From: Dermanyssus gallinae
Lineage: Eukaryota; Arthropoda; Arachnida; Mesostigmata; Dermanyssidae
Length of the DNA stretch: 64,000 nucleotides
Direction: 5' to 3'
Assembly (NCBI GenBank): GCA_003439945.1
Contig: QVRM01002087.1
Location: forward strand, 62,001-126,000
The notes beneath the pieces were generated by a model that saw only the letters and a program-made list of their open reading frames with translations, was not told the origin of the DNA and searched no databases. The position numbers were made by a program, and so were the translations under genes. This document shows positions 49,571 through 60,932 of the stretch, piece by piece. Position 1 is the first letter of the stretch. Each line of letters opens with the position of its first letter.

Positions 49571-50923
49571 CGAGTAAAACTAGAAACCAGAGAGTAAGCA
49601 CCGTCCTGTGTCCACGTCTTTCTATCGATACGTAGTAAGGAAATGCCGCAGCATGTGGTGCTCGGTACTACGATGCTGAATTCGCTTCAAAAGGGAATGG
49701 CGGCCTAACATGCAGACCGGATACGCGAGCTTGCACATTTGCAAAGGTATTGCCTACCTTGCTTAAATCTCCTGCACGAAAACGAAATACCTATTAAAAA
49801 ATGTATATATATATATATATATATGCACCAACAACAAAACATATAACGAACAGCTTCGCGAATGGTTACCTCGTCATCGGTAGGCAACGGCAAGTTACCG
49901 AGTGCAGAGTTGGCGCATTGCTCGAACACGTAATCGACAACGAATGAGATACAGTACGTGCCTAGATCGTGCTGATCGCGTAGCGAGGTGACGAAGTTGC
50001 GTACGATCCGGTTCAACTCTGCGCTCCCACCGCGCACGTGCGTCTGAAGACTCAGTTCGCTGTGTGGATAACAATGAGGCAAAGTGACCTCGACTTCCAC
50101 CGGCGGTGTTGTGTCTGTTCGACGCAAAGAAAGCATAAAGAAGTATGTAAAGGATCCAAAAAAGACGTCTTAGCGTGGAAATGACCGTACACAATGATAT
50201 GTCATTTAATTTATATAAAAACAGGTTCAGTGCTGTAAAGCTGTCAGTTCACGTTTACGCTTAACGTAAGCATAACGACCCGGCCAGTCCTCCTCTTAAT
50301 GCATGTGCTTGATGCGACGTTCAGGCCGGTTGGTGCCATTCGCACATCGTCTCCAGTACGAGAGCTGTTGTATAAGTGTCTGCCTGCATGCTCAATAACA
50401 GTACCTATATGTTACTGTTCAAAAAATATTTTTCTTCAATATTTCATAATCATCTATGTTCTACACTAAACAATATATAATATATATATATATGATCTAA
50501 TATAATACATTTGTTTTATTGACACCTGTAAGATAATTGCACATGTTAATTCCGAGCTCCACTAAGCACATAGCTTTTGAAAACCATTCGAGATATATAT
50601 ATATATATATATTTTTTTTTTTCACACTACCACTACTATGACATGTATGTATAGTGTATATGCACATTAATACGTATACGCGTAGATTTGAATAGCCGTA
50701 TAAGATTTATTAATATGTATATTGTATAAAGTTATGAATGCTTGCCTTTGACAACAACTAGACAGGTGAGCTGATTATAGACATCGTCCAATGCTCCATC
50801 GATGAAAGCTTGAAACTCCTCGCGAATGTTCTGAGGTGATATCTTTACGGAGTCGTAAAGGCTCTGCACGAACTCAAGTTCGCTAAGCTGCGACTCGATA
50901 TTCTCGCGGAGCACAGTCATCAC
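47491..50923 (-). CDS. RWDD2: RWD domain-containing protein 2 (RWDD2A/B-like), four exons
   Basis: Exons on minus: 50923-50746, 50114-49870, 48743-48425 and 47636-47491, giving 295 aa (human RWDD2A about 292, RWDD2B about 319). Phases agree at every junction (1, 0, 1). Exon 1 starts the RWD domain (ESQLSELEFVQSLYDSV). Exon 2 carries VEVEVTLPHCYP, the conserved RWD 'YP' turn, and the rest of the domain. Exon 3 gives RVWLISHHIYNKVKRRKLVE and GFTLPGKPGVICLEG, the hallmark of the C-terminal DUF1115 domain. Exon 4 gives HMDLGAFFKYLEEHDL and the terminal FHELFGVHGK. The function of the family is poorly known; the RWD fold usually binds other proteins. Intron 1 appears to be GC-AG (AAAG|GCAAGC), the others GT-AG. 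An acceptor-like 'ttgattttcag' sits just before the first ATG, so a non-coding 5' exon is likely. Intron 2 holds retroelement tails (49471-49525) and (TA)n. Confidence 0.93.
49471..49567 (+). repeat. 3'-end stem-loop motif, copy d (doubled), with (TA)n
   Basis: ACCCAGTTTGGGT (49503-49515) is followed by GTTAATAAA. Just upstream is a decayed twin, ACCCAGATTGTGAT, followed by GTTAAATAAA (about 49472-49495). (TA)n runs from 49536 to 49567. It is embedded in RWDD2 intron 2 on the opposite strand. Confidence 0.55.
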
Positions 50924-50982
50924 ACGGTACTGAAAATCAATTCTTCAAACTCTCACCCTCTTTCTCTCTCTCTCTCCTTCGA

Positions 50983-51014
<32 letters not shown>

Positions 51015-53214
51015 GTGTCTGCATGTGCCGGGCGCCTTACTTAAGCGCACAAGTTAACAATTCTATCTATTAGCAAGGTCAAACACTCTTTTGATATGCT
51101 AAAAACACATCACACGACTTGTCTCCGTTTTACACCTGCTACCCCCTCTAAGTCCCGGCCTCTGACTTCATCTTCAGGCTGCATGACGACACAGAATCTG
51201 GCCAAATTTGAGCACTCTGTTTACGAATTGCCATTCATGTCTGAAGAAAACTCAAGTTTGTGTACGGACGACTACACCACGCACAACATCGAACGACAGT
51301 CAGGAGAACAACAAGGCAGGATAAGCATGGCAGAGCAGAAACATGCACAAATAAACGATATTGAACTGCCGCCAATCAATAGTTATCTATATATAGACTA
51401 AACGTACAGAAGAATAAAATGGTTGTCATCATCACAGCTGCTTTACGATCCGCGCCACGAAACCGAAAAAAGAGGTGGTGGTCAGCTGCGATGCGCGAAA
51501 CCTAGAACAACAACGACGACGACAAAACCTTGAAGCGACTACTTGGAACTTTTCGAACGTCCAGTGTCTCACGCATGTGCGAGCAGCCACAGCCGCCAAT
51601 TTTGAATAACCAAGTTTGCTTCACCGCTCAACCGTCGATTGATTGATTGATACACTTCGTCCAAATAGAAGCTTTGATCTTCACAAATTTAATTGCAGCT
51701 GATTATTTTTGTCTTTATTCGTTACTTGCGTACATACGAAACACAACGAATGTGACAAATGGATGTGCACCACTTTCGGAACGGAAACTCATACTCGACT
51801 GTAGATCGATAACCAAAGCGGTTCGGTTCGTCAGACTGCCGAGTTCGTGCATCCGAGAGATATGTGTAATGTAAAATAGATAAGTATGTTTATATGTGAA
51901 CAAAACGAGAGAAATGCACTGCAGTCAAATAGAATAATAATAACAATAGTAATAATAATAACATTATAATTAATATATAATATATAATATATAATAATAT
52001 ATAATAATAATAACATATACCAAGCACGTTCGAGCCCAGATTAGGACTTCATGACGACAAAAGACCAGACGGTGTAACAATCCCGCTATGGGCTAACGGC
52101 AGATGCTTGGTATGGGATGCTACAGTGTCCTGTACAGTGGCTCCCTCGTATATACGCCACAGTTCACTAGAAGCGGGATGGGTTGCCGAGCGCGCAGATA
52201 ATGGGAAAAAACGCAAAGTCCCAAGAACTGGAGACAAGTTATATCGTAGTGCCAATATCGATGGAAACAATGGGCCCGGTAAGCAAGGGAACCAAGAGAT
52301 TCATCAGTGAGCTGGGCCAACGGATTATTGAATATTATTATGATTATGTATTATGTATAGTATTATTATTATTTAAATGAGATACACAATACTTCTACAA
52401 TTACGTAAAACACATAGATAACTGGAAATGACCAAGTAATAAAAAATAATAATATATATTAATTATTATATATTATTATTATTACAGTTTTTTGTCGCCG
52501 TTGGGTCTGTTGTCTGCGTTTTTTAACGGCTGTGTGCCTCGCTCATACAGAATGAAACTAATTTCAGTGGGAGCAACAACAACAATAATAACAACAACAA
52601 CCGCAATAACAACCACAACAGCAACAGCAATAACGACCACAACAAAAACAGCACTACAATTGTGCGCGACAGCTGTGCATTTGAAATTTCCGCGCCAACT
52701 GGCACGACTGACTTCGCTGTCGCCTCTACACATCCGTGCCAACAACAATACACTCAATAACAATAACAGAAGAAAACCCACTCCTTCCTCTCTCTCTCCC
52801 TCTCTCTCAACAGAAGCAGACAGTTAGTTATACATTTCGAGCGCTTCGGCGGCCGGTACAACAGCAGACATTCATCCACCCCAGAAGACCCTGAGATACT
52901 TTTTGCGGGACACGCCGTGTTTACATTGTGCGCGGTCTCTACACCGCACACCGTATCTATCGCGCCCGTGGTAGCTAGTATAGAGAGAGAGCAGCACGAC
53001 CGGCCGTATGATATAGGCTGTATGAACGGGAGTCGGACGGAAACTCTCTAAAACTCGTCCGTAGCCGGCTGCAGCCTGGCGTTGTGCACCAGGCTCTGCA
53101 GAGAGGCACCGCGTCAAACCGATCGAACGGAGAACAACGGATGCTTGTTACCCAACTCAACAAGTTCAAGCGCGGTACGAGTCGCTCACGCAGTGTAAGT
53201 GCATGTTCTGAGTC
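50924..53214. other. Upstream of RWDD2; simple repeats, unassigned frames
   Basis: (TA)n is at 50985-51015. An unidentified plus frame lies at 51096-51401 (101 codons). TAA/TA-rich low complexity is at 51930-52015 and 52435-52485; CAA-rich sequence at about 52575-52660. Sequence 52820-53240 is richer in GC and CpG. It has an acceptor-like 'tctctctcaacag' at about 52813 and a donor-like 'cagtgtaagt' at about 53191-53200, so a non-coding first exon could be here. No protein was identified. Confidence 0.35.
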
Positions 53215-53449
53215 TAGGCACCTAGTCGCGACCAATCATCCCACAATACTCTTGTGATGTAAAATATATATATATATATATTTCATGTTAGGCACCTAGT
53301 CGCGAGCAATCATCCCACAATACTCTTGTGATGTAAAATATATATATATATATATATATATATTTCATGTCAGGCATCTGGTCGCGAGCAGTCATCCCAT
53401 AATACTCTTGTGATGTAATATCTATATATATATATATATATTTCATGTT
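53215..53449 (+). repeat. Three-copy minisatellite with embedded TA tracts
   Basis: The unit starts TAGGCACCTAGTCGCGA at 53215 and 53289 and CAGGCATCTGGTCGCGA at 53371. Each copy runs through 'catactcttgtgatgtaa'-like sequence into (TA)n and 'tttcatgt'. Period is 74-82 bp, varying with TA length. Copies one and two are nearly identical; the third is more diverged. Confidence 0.9.
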
Positions 53450-53701
53450 ATAGTTGCGTCTACGTGACACTTATTTTTATTACTTCCGAAGAACGTCTCT
53501 CTCCGACGCTGCATTCGACATGAGCTTATTGAAATGGTAGACAGGCTATGAGCTTTTCCATCCATTTAGTATATATATAGTGTTTCGAAAATAATTTGAG
53601 AGCTTAGAAAAGTAATAAAAAATGTTTAATATATTTTAGAAGTTATTTAATGTTTATTGTTTTATATTATATACGTATTATATAGAAATTACTTTATATG
53701 T

Positions 53702-54091
53702 TTAATACATATATAATGTCAATCGTAATGAAATACCATATCGGCGAGGTGGTAATCTTGTATGGCAGTTAAAAGCTGTAAGCGGAATACCCAATTTTTT
53801 AGCACTCTTTACAATTCCACCGAAAAAGTCTAACGTTAAATCACAAGGTGTTGAAGACAACGTAATATGCCTGTTACGCGAGATTACCCGTTCGGAAAAC
53901 TTCATTCTCAAAAGTTCGATTGTCTCGCCGGCCTTGTGACTTGTGGCATCATCTTGTTGAAACTGGATTGCATTCGAATCAGTTTCTTTCAAATTCGGCT
54001 GAAGAATCATGCTACAATAATGTTCGCTATTTACTAAGTTAAGGGTTATCGGTTGCTCGGAATGAGCGTCAGGCGGGCGGTGACGTTTCAA
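53702..54091 (-). mobile_element. Tc1/mariner-superfamily transposase fragment
   Basis: The minus frame contains IQFQQDDATSHKAGETIELL, matching the 'FQQDGA..H.a..ti.LL' catalytic region. SERVISRNRHITLSSTPCDL then TLDFFGGIVKS corresponds to '..g.vnWPprScDLtPlDfFLWGyvK'. The frame is open but its 3' catalytic motif is degraded. The N-terminal DNA-binding part is missing. The surrounding sequence 53449-53700 is AT-rich and empty. Confidence 0.75.
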
Positions 54092-54778
54092 GAGCAGTCA
54101 GGCGTAATGTTTATTAGTTTATTAACTATTTAGCTACTATTTGCTATTAACTCAACTGACACTTCGTATTCAGCCGAATATAATTAGAACATACATCATC
54201 ACTTCGTGGAACTCTCCACGAGAATGTGTTGTTTACCTTCACTGAGCGCGCAACTTCCAGTGATCTAACATTCACTCCACTTTGCAGTCCATTATCTATA
54301 TAATTAAACATGGTCTGGCCAGTCCCGAGCCAGAACCATTTTTATACAGCGAAAGATCACCTCGTTCGTGTGACGTACGTATTGGCAGAAGAGATACGCT
54401 TTCACGAGAAATATTACATCTTTTTAATTGAAATTAGCATCGCCTAAAGGAAATTCTTTCAACAACGGGGATCGAACCGGCGACACCCGGTGGATGACAG
54501 CCTACGAATTAAGAAAAAAACATTGTTAAGAAAGTTGTTTTTAACTCAAGGTCGTCCTCTACGGGCGTAGAGTGGTCGTGCGGCGTTTCTTTAATGCACC
54601 GAGAGCCGAACATGTTGAAACGTCGTATTCGCTACAGTTATCCGCGACACATTCGCGCAACAACGAGGCTGTCTTCCGTTACAGGGGCTCAGTCGAATCA
54701 AATATACTGCACTATGAATCCGACCCTGGGTCTAATCTTGCTTTTCTGTTGACCAGGTAAAGTCGGCCATCTGCGGGA
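54092..54778. other. Upstream region of the bL36m gene, with a tRNA-like fragment
   Basis: On the minus strand at about 54500-54455, CCGGTTCGATCCCCGTT resembles a tRNA T-arm/B box preceded by a partial anticodon-arm-like stretch, so a tRNA-derived fragment is likely; the 5' half is not convincing. Sequence 54550-54778 is GC-richer. 'cttttctgttgaccag' ending at 54756 could be an acceptor for a non-coding 5' exon of the following gene. Confidence 0.4.
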
Positions 54779-56635
54779 ATGTCGGGAATTCTAGGAGTCC
54801 TCTCCCGCATGGGTGCTCTGGCGCCCGCTTCGATTAGCCGTTTGGTGACTCCGCAGGGTCTGTCGGCTTCAGGCACGGCGGGAGTTCTTCAGCAGGTCCG
54901 GACCTTCAAGGATGTCGACGTACTCGCGAAACGTTGCAAGGACTGCTACTTTCATAAGGACGACTACCGCTGGTTTGTATCGCCCATGTGTTATTATATA
55001 GCCCGTAAGGTTGAAGAAGTTATAGTTTCGTCACGAGTTGACTCCTCATTTTATCGCGTCACGAGTTTTCCATTTTAGTTCGTCCCAAGTTTCTATGAAT
55101 ATGTTCTGTATTTAAAAATGTTCTTCGACGCTGTTTTCACCGGATATGTACAACGTACATACGCCAGAGATTCGTCGACTTATCGAAACATGTTTTCAAT
55201 TTAGTTTCAAGAATCGCGTTAATCACCTTCTGCAACTTTTGCCTGATGCCATCTACGGTGTAAAAACTAGATGCCCTAAAGATTTCTGATTATCTTTAGA
55301 AACACAAAAACTAGTCACAGGAAGCTAAATCCACGGATTTCGATTAGGAAAGTACACACATTGAGCCTGTTTCAACGAGCATCCGAAATATAATTAAGAG
55401 ACCAAACGTTGTCGTGGCGTTAACTCTAGGATGTATTTTTTCAATTGTTTTCTTTCAAATGCTACTACTTAGCAATCTCTTTTTGATTAAAACGATAAAA
55501 ATCACTTTGGCTAAGCTGTGACCTTATTTTTGAAGTGCGACAAGAAAGGATTTCGGTTTTGTTTCAGATTGTCACTATAAATCCACGATATATCTTTTAT
55601 GGCAATTTGTAGCAAACTGTGATACTCTAAGAGTGCTTGAAGGTTTAATTCAGCGACTGCTTTGCGATAAGCCCTCTGCTCTAGGCTCAAAATATTTAAG
55701 ATCCATTTCGCGGTCAGGCGCCTGACTTCCAACCCTGTTAGCCGAAGCTATGCAACTGCTGCTAGCGATATTCCAACTTGTGCTTTCTCTCTAAACGTTA
55801 ATCGGCCTTTCAAATTGTTTTTTTTCTTATTTTGTCAACGTTTTTACGTTGGCAATCAATAAGATCTTCCAGGACGTACATCGTTGTTGTTGACTTTACA
55901 GCTCCTTTTGGATTGACGATACATCTTGAAAACTGTGCTTTGATTCATAGCTTCGTCTGCGAAAGCTTTTGAAGTATTTGCATCACATCGGTACATTCGT
56001 TTTTATTTTAAGCACAGAAATGTTATGCAAATTTGTTGATCCTCCATTTTGAGGTTTTTCAAAATTGCCGACAGGTCGGTAGATGCTTTTCTTTGAGTGT
56101 TCACAACAGAACACTTGTGTCTACTACAAACTAACGTCAATAGTTTTGAACTTTGGAGCGTTGGCACGTCTACGACAACCATATTGTTAAATATAACGCA
56201 GGCCTTTGAGTTATTTTTACAATAAAGTTATTATTTCATATTTATTCACTCAGGTTGAGTAGCGATTATAATCACAAATACAAATACATCACTTTAACAA
56301 CTATAAGGACAGTGAGACAATACGTTAAGGAATGTTTCTGAACGCTGTATGGATATGCGTAGGTAATGCACGCTGATATATAGGGTGTTAATGAAGAATA
56401 TATATATATATATATATACATACATGTAACAACGTATATAATTATAAAGAGAGAGAAGTAAAAATATAGTATAAATATATCTGCTGCATTGTGTCTGCGT
56501 ATACGTATTGTCATGCGACCCAGGTATGTCTTGTGCCAAACCCATCCCCGCCACAAGCAGCGCCAGCGCGTTCATGACGTGCGGAACTTCTGGATCGTTA
56601 CGCATCGAACGCACGGACCTCGGAAGAAGTTCTAA
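54779..56635 (+). CDS. MRPL36: Mitochondrial large-subunit ribosomal protein bL36m, two exons
   Basis: Exon 1 is 54779-54972 (64 codons plus 2 nt) and exon 2 is 56524-56635, with a 1551-bp GT-AG intron, phase 2. The product is 101 aa, against about 103 in human. Residues 1-40 look like a mitochondrial targeting region. QQVRTFKDVDVLAKRCKDCY leads into the zinc ribbon. The junction makes RWYVLCQTHPRHKQRQ, the bL36 signature. Zinc ligands by position are C53, C56, C69 and H75, as in bacterial L36. The intron therefore splits the ribbon between its two Cys pairs. bL36 packs into the large subunit beneath the GTPase-associated region. Unusually, about 22 residues follow KQRQ (ending RTHGPRKKF), where most bL36 proteins stop. 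The intron holds a mariner fossil on the opposite strand and a (TA)n at 56397-56418. Confidence 0.93.
55511..56046 (-). mobile_element. Mariner transposase fossil in the bL36m intron
   Basis: From 56046 on the minus strand: MEDQQICITFLCLK, then SKAFADEAMNQSTVFKMYRQ (HTH-48-like N-terminus), RPGRS, FREKAQVGIS, then LEVRRLTAKWILNILSLEQR and KDISWIYSDN (catalytic 'tGDEtWiy' with GDE lost). Frameshifts and stops are frequent. It corresponds to the N-terminal two thirds of a mariner transposase. The catalytic core beyond is absent. Confidence 0.75.
56241..56260 (-). repeat. 3'-end stem-loop motif, copy e
   Basis: The minus strand reads ACTCAACCTGAGT followed by GAATAAA, in the bL36m intron. Confidence 0.5.
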
Positions 56636-57116
56636 CCCTTTCAAGGCTTCATGGCGTGGGCTTTGCTGTCAGCCGGGACAAGGATGAGGGATCCTCGACC
56701 AACTTGTCATCCAGTCCTTGCTAGTCCATGTCATGGGTGACCTTCTCGTATCGGTGGCGACTGAGCAGAAATGCAGACAGATTCTTAGGATTTCTACAAT
56801 ATTATTCGTTATAAAAAATAAATACAGCTATTTCCACGATGGCTAGAAGCCGCTTGGCATGAGCGCTTGTTCTTTTGTCTTCTCATAGTTAGGATAGCCT
56901 AAGGTTGTTGTATTGTGTATTTTTCTCTTTGTTGTAAATCCCTGTCTTGCTGCAAATGTTTGCGTTAGTTCCGCTATATTACCCTGCCTTGCCATAGGTA
57001 TGGCTGACGACTCAAACGGTGTGATAATGATCCATTTTGGCTATTCGAGCTGTATAAAACGTGACATAACGAACACAACTACGTTACGACAATAGGGGCT
57101 TTTTAATCAGGTCCTC

Positions 57117-57157
<41 letters not shown>

Positions 57158-57498
57158 ATAAAATATACGTGGCGACGGTTAATTTACGATATTGTGTGGT
57201 TGGATTGAGATATGGCTACAATGGGGGTTATCAGGCTGCTCAGCATGTTGCTTCTTGTATGATAATTCATATAAATACGGTGCAACGAAATAAACTGATG
57301 AAAAACGAAGATCATAAAGAATGTATATGTTTATACCATTCGGTAAGGTATTTTTGCTTCGAAACTTCCTATTCTCAAAGGAATGAAAAATAAGACCTCC
57401 GGGTTGGACTATAAGTGCAGAGCTTCTAGCAGACGAAATTCAGAAAAAAACGAGACTGTTTAGCTTTTTCGTTTACTTGTTTACTTTGCGTGCTGAAG

Positions 57499-57566
<68 letters not shown>

Positions 57567-57717
57567 TTATTTATGAGGCCGTCTTCTCCGAGCGGCAAAT
57601 GTGTTTAAATTTAAAAAAATTAAAATTTCCATAATTACATATTTTTAACAAATGTAACAATTAAGGGAACTTTGCAGAAAAGACTATTGCCCGTATGAAT
57701 GCATACATATATATATA
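56636..57717. other. 3' flank of bL36m; TA microsatellites
   Basis: No gene recognised. Two AATAAA-like signals on plus (about 56816-56822) could end the bL36m transcript. (TA)n tracts are at 57119-57151 and 57504-57562. Confidence 0.45.
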
Positions 57718-58226
57718 CAGGATGATTCAGGAATATGTAAAGAGGGATATATGGCATTGTAGAGCTCGTTAAAGCAAATCTTTTCCAATGGAACATGGTC
57801 TCTAAGAAGTCTTGTTTTGGAGTCAAAATGAAATTACTACAATTTGTGTCACTGGTGTTTTTGCCCGACATAGGAGCACAAAATGTGTCAATGACGTGAT
57901 AACCAGTCCTCCTAAACATCTTATAGATGCGAACTGGTCGTTGGTTGTGGCTGTCGCGCGACACGGTAGTGAACGTCGCCACACAGTCATTTAAGCATGC
58001 ACTGAAATTCGACATGCCCGCCAAAGAAAAGTAATTACTCTGCAACCACACTTCGCATTGCCATAAGTTTGATACCAAAATGATCGTAATATGCCGGGCA
58101 AAAACAACACAAATTGTGCGTAATTTCACTCTCACTCCGAAACAAGAGTTCTCAGAGACCATTGGAAAATATTTCTTTAACGAGCTCTACAATTCCATAT
58201 ATGCTTTCAATATTCCTGATCACCTG
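57718..58226. mobile_element. Long-TIR MITE, TA target duplication
   Basis: The left end CAGGATGATTCAGGAATATG and the right end (reverse-complemented) CAGGTGATCAGGAATATTG are flanked by TA on each side (57716-57717, 58227-58228). The arms match over about 200 bp. Examples are 'attgtagagctcgttaaag' on both, and 'ttttccaatgg' with 'agtcttgttttggagt' against 'actcttgtttcggagt' read on the other strand. It is 509 bp with no transposase. The TA duplication points to mobilisation by a Tc1/mariner-type transposase. Confidence 0.82.
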
Positions 58227-58233
58227 TATTATA

Positions 58234-59474
58234 CAGTAGTTCAATAAATTAAAGCTTTTGAATTGAATTTGCTACGCTTCAGCTAATAGGACGAACTTTC
58301 GACGCTGCATCAAACTATAGTTGCTGCTGATTTCGTTTATACGTGAACGTAACGATTTTAAAAATGGAGAAAAAAGAGTTTCGAGTGGTTATCAAGCATT
58401 TTTATTTCAAAGGTTGGAATGCGACCCAAGTAAAAATTGAGTTAGACGAGACGTACAGTGACTCTGCGCCATGTTTTGCCACTGTTTCCAACTGGATTAA
58501 TGTGTTAAAAAGAGGTCGCAGGAGCACCGAGGATGAACTACGTCCAGGAGGCCAAAAAACGGCAACTGATGAGGAAAACGTAGAGAAAGTGCGAAAAATT
58601 ATTGGCACAGATAAGCGAATGAACATTAAGGAAATAGCGGAGGCATTAGGGATTAGTTTAGGCAGTGTGTATTTTATCCTACACGAAAACTTGAAGATGA
58701 AAGAGCTTAGAGCAAAATGGCTGCCGCATTTGCTCAACCAAGGCCAAAAAGACGCGCCTGTTTTGGCTTTACAGCGAAATTTGGCCAAGATGTCGAACAA
58801 TCTGTCGGATTTTTGGTGCAGATTCATGACCGTCGATGAAAGCCGGGTTCATCACTACACTCCCGAGACCCAAGAAGCATCTTGCCAATGGTGTGCACCT
58901 GATGAAGGACCTCCGAAGAGGGTCGGACAACGGCATTGACCGGAAAGGTGATGGCTACAGTTTTTTAAGACCAACGTAGAATAATGCTGGTCGCTACCTT
59001 GAGAGCTGTAAAACGATCACAGGAGAATATTATGCAAGACTGTTGGACTGCCGTTAGCAAGAACTCATCGTGAAACGGCCCGCTTTGCAGAAGAAGGTTG
59101 TCGCGTTTCACCAGGGCAATGCTCCTGCACACAAGTCCCGGCAAGCATCGGCAAAAACTGGCCCAACTGAGGTTCGAACTTATTGAACAACCCTCCTATT
59201 CTCCAGACCTGGCCCCCTCTGATTATTTCCTCTTCGACATTTGAAGAATAGTCTCGGTGGAAGCGTTTTTTCCAGCAATGAAGAGGTTAAGTCTGCTGTC
59301 AATGCCTATTTTCAGTCTAACGACGCGGAATTCTACTCAAGAGGTATGAATGCTCTGAAATCTCGGTGGGAAAAGTGTATTGAGCTTCTCGGGGAGTATA
59401 TCGAATAAGAAAAATTTAAAAACATGATTTGGAAAATTCTCGGTTTTCATTCTAAGAACTTATTGAACTACCTG
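58234..59474 (+). mobile_element. Mariner element, near full-length, inactivated
   Basis: TIRs are CAGTAGTTCAATAAATT (58234) and, inverted, CAGGTAGTTCAATAAGTT (ending 59474), each next to TA. The transposase starts at 58364 (MEKKEFRVVIKHFYF) and would end at TAA 59406-59408. Visible parts: HTH region to about residue 120 (WINVLKRGRRSTEDEL, IAEALGISLGSVYFIL); catalytic MTVDESRVHHY near 58835; HQGNAPAHKS near 59115; SPDLAPSDYFLF with Asp at 59221. The spacing fits DD34D. The second catalytic Asp is Gly (GGC at 59115-59117), and there are frameshifts at about 58930, 59150 and 59233, so it is dead. Both ends are preserved, so it might still be mobilised in trans. Confidence 0.92.
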
Positions 59475-59589
59475 TATATATACGCGCACAGTGTGCAAGG
59501 CGAAACAAGAGCGAATTGTTTAGTTTTATTTGAAACACGTCCGTGTGCCTGAAAAGAAAACGTATAGTGTGGTTTTCAATTCAATTATA

Positions 59590-59800
59590 TTTATTTCACT
59601 CAGATTGAGTATAATATACAGCTCAAGATGTTTCCTCATAATACTCTATCTTCTTCACGCTTTCGGCGAGAGAAGTAGTGCAACGATGTTTTGTTCAGCG
59701 CTGTGCATCCCACTGCATGGGTACTTGGCACACCTCTGCAGGCAGAACCGGCAGGTGCACAACTCGTACTCCTCGTGAAAGCCTGCGTTTGAACATACCA
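59590..59800 (-). repeat. Cys-rich dispersed segment copy 3 with 3' stem-loop, copy f
   Basis: The minus strand at about 59785-59700 encodes NAGFHEEYELCTCRFCLQRC. This is the best preserved of three copies. About 100 bp downstream on that strand is ACTCAATCTGAGT followed by GAAATAAA (59610-59590), then 'ataattgaattga'. The association repeats that at 19440-19835. Confidence 0.55.
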
Positions 59801-60892
59801 GGTATAGTGTGGTTTTCGGTTGTGTCCAAGGACCTCCAATGTGCAGAAAGTTAAGTATGACATCAGCACGACCACGAGTGTTAGACAAAGCCGTTAAGGG
59901 TGCCGCGAGTTCTGTGTGTATATATATATATATATAGATAACTGTTATTGCCACTACTAATATAGTGTATGAGGCATATAATTTCATGAAATTCTGAATT
60001 TCATCATAACAAACAAGAACGGCGCTGGTAATAATAATAACAATCATTTTATAAACATCAGATATTGCAAAATAGTATGTTTGGCATACTTTATAGAGTT
60101 GAGAATCCCTTGTGCAATGCGTGCATGTGCCCCTAATCTACATAGTATGGGTACATTTCTCGCTCAATAAGGAAGTGGTGGCCAAAAGGTCAGCACATCC
60201 GAGCGAAGTAAAACAAAGCTCACTTGGACGCCGTTCAATGTTACGATACTCAGCATCGATGTTATCGGTTTATCCAGCTATATATTGCTGCCAGCCATGA
60301 GCTATTTTTCCAGTGGCTTTCGATTTCAGCTAGTCAATTTCATGGGGCGTCACTATTGGAGTATACAAAGATATATGAAATGTCTTCTAGCTTGGTCGCC
60401 GATCACCTGTAATATTTAACGGCCACATTATGAAAGAAAATCGGCTGGTGATTGAGAAATTAGCACGCCCGGTTTTCTTTGCTCTAACGCTTCGTTGGGC
60501 CACGGTATCGGATGCCGACAGCAAAGCAAACGTTTCGTTATGTTGTCTATTGGCATCGCGTAGCAGGTATTACAGTCGACACATTGCTAATTGTATCAAT
60601 TCTATACGTCAAGCACTGAGCAGAAACGAATTCAGCTTGTATTGGATAATATTGCAAATCGTGTACAATAAAATACTGTACTCTATAAAATAGTATTAGA
60701 TGATTGTCTTATTTCGCTGCTATCACACTTTCGCACCGTTCGATCATTTCTACTGCCGCCAAAAGGGAGAGGAAGATGGCGAAGCAACCGGACCTCAGCA
60801 AAGGTGAAAGAACTATGAACGTTGTTCAGTTATATATGTGTGTTTTTGCCATTTCCGGTGGAATGAATCACAGTTTTAAAAAGCGGAGGAGG

Positions 60893-60932
<40 letters not shown>

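Noticed and set aside
53069..53455. CRISPR-like direct repeats at the 53.2 kb array
   Set aside because: Only three copies, units differ by TA length, no unique spacers, and the host is a eukaryote.
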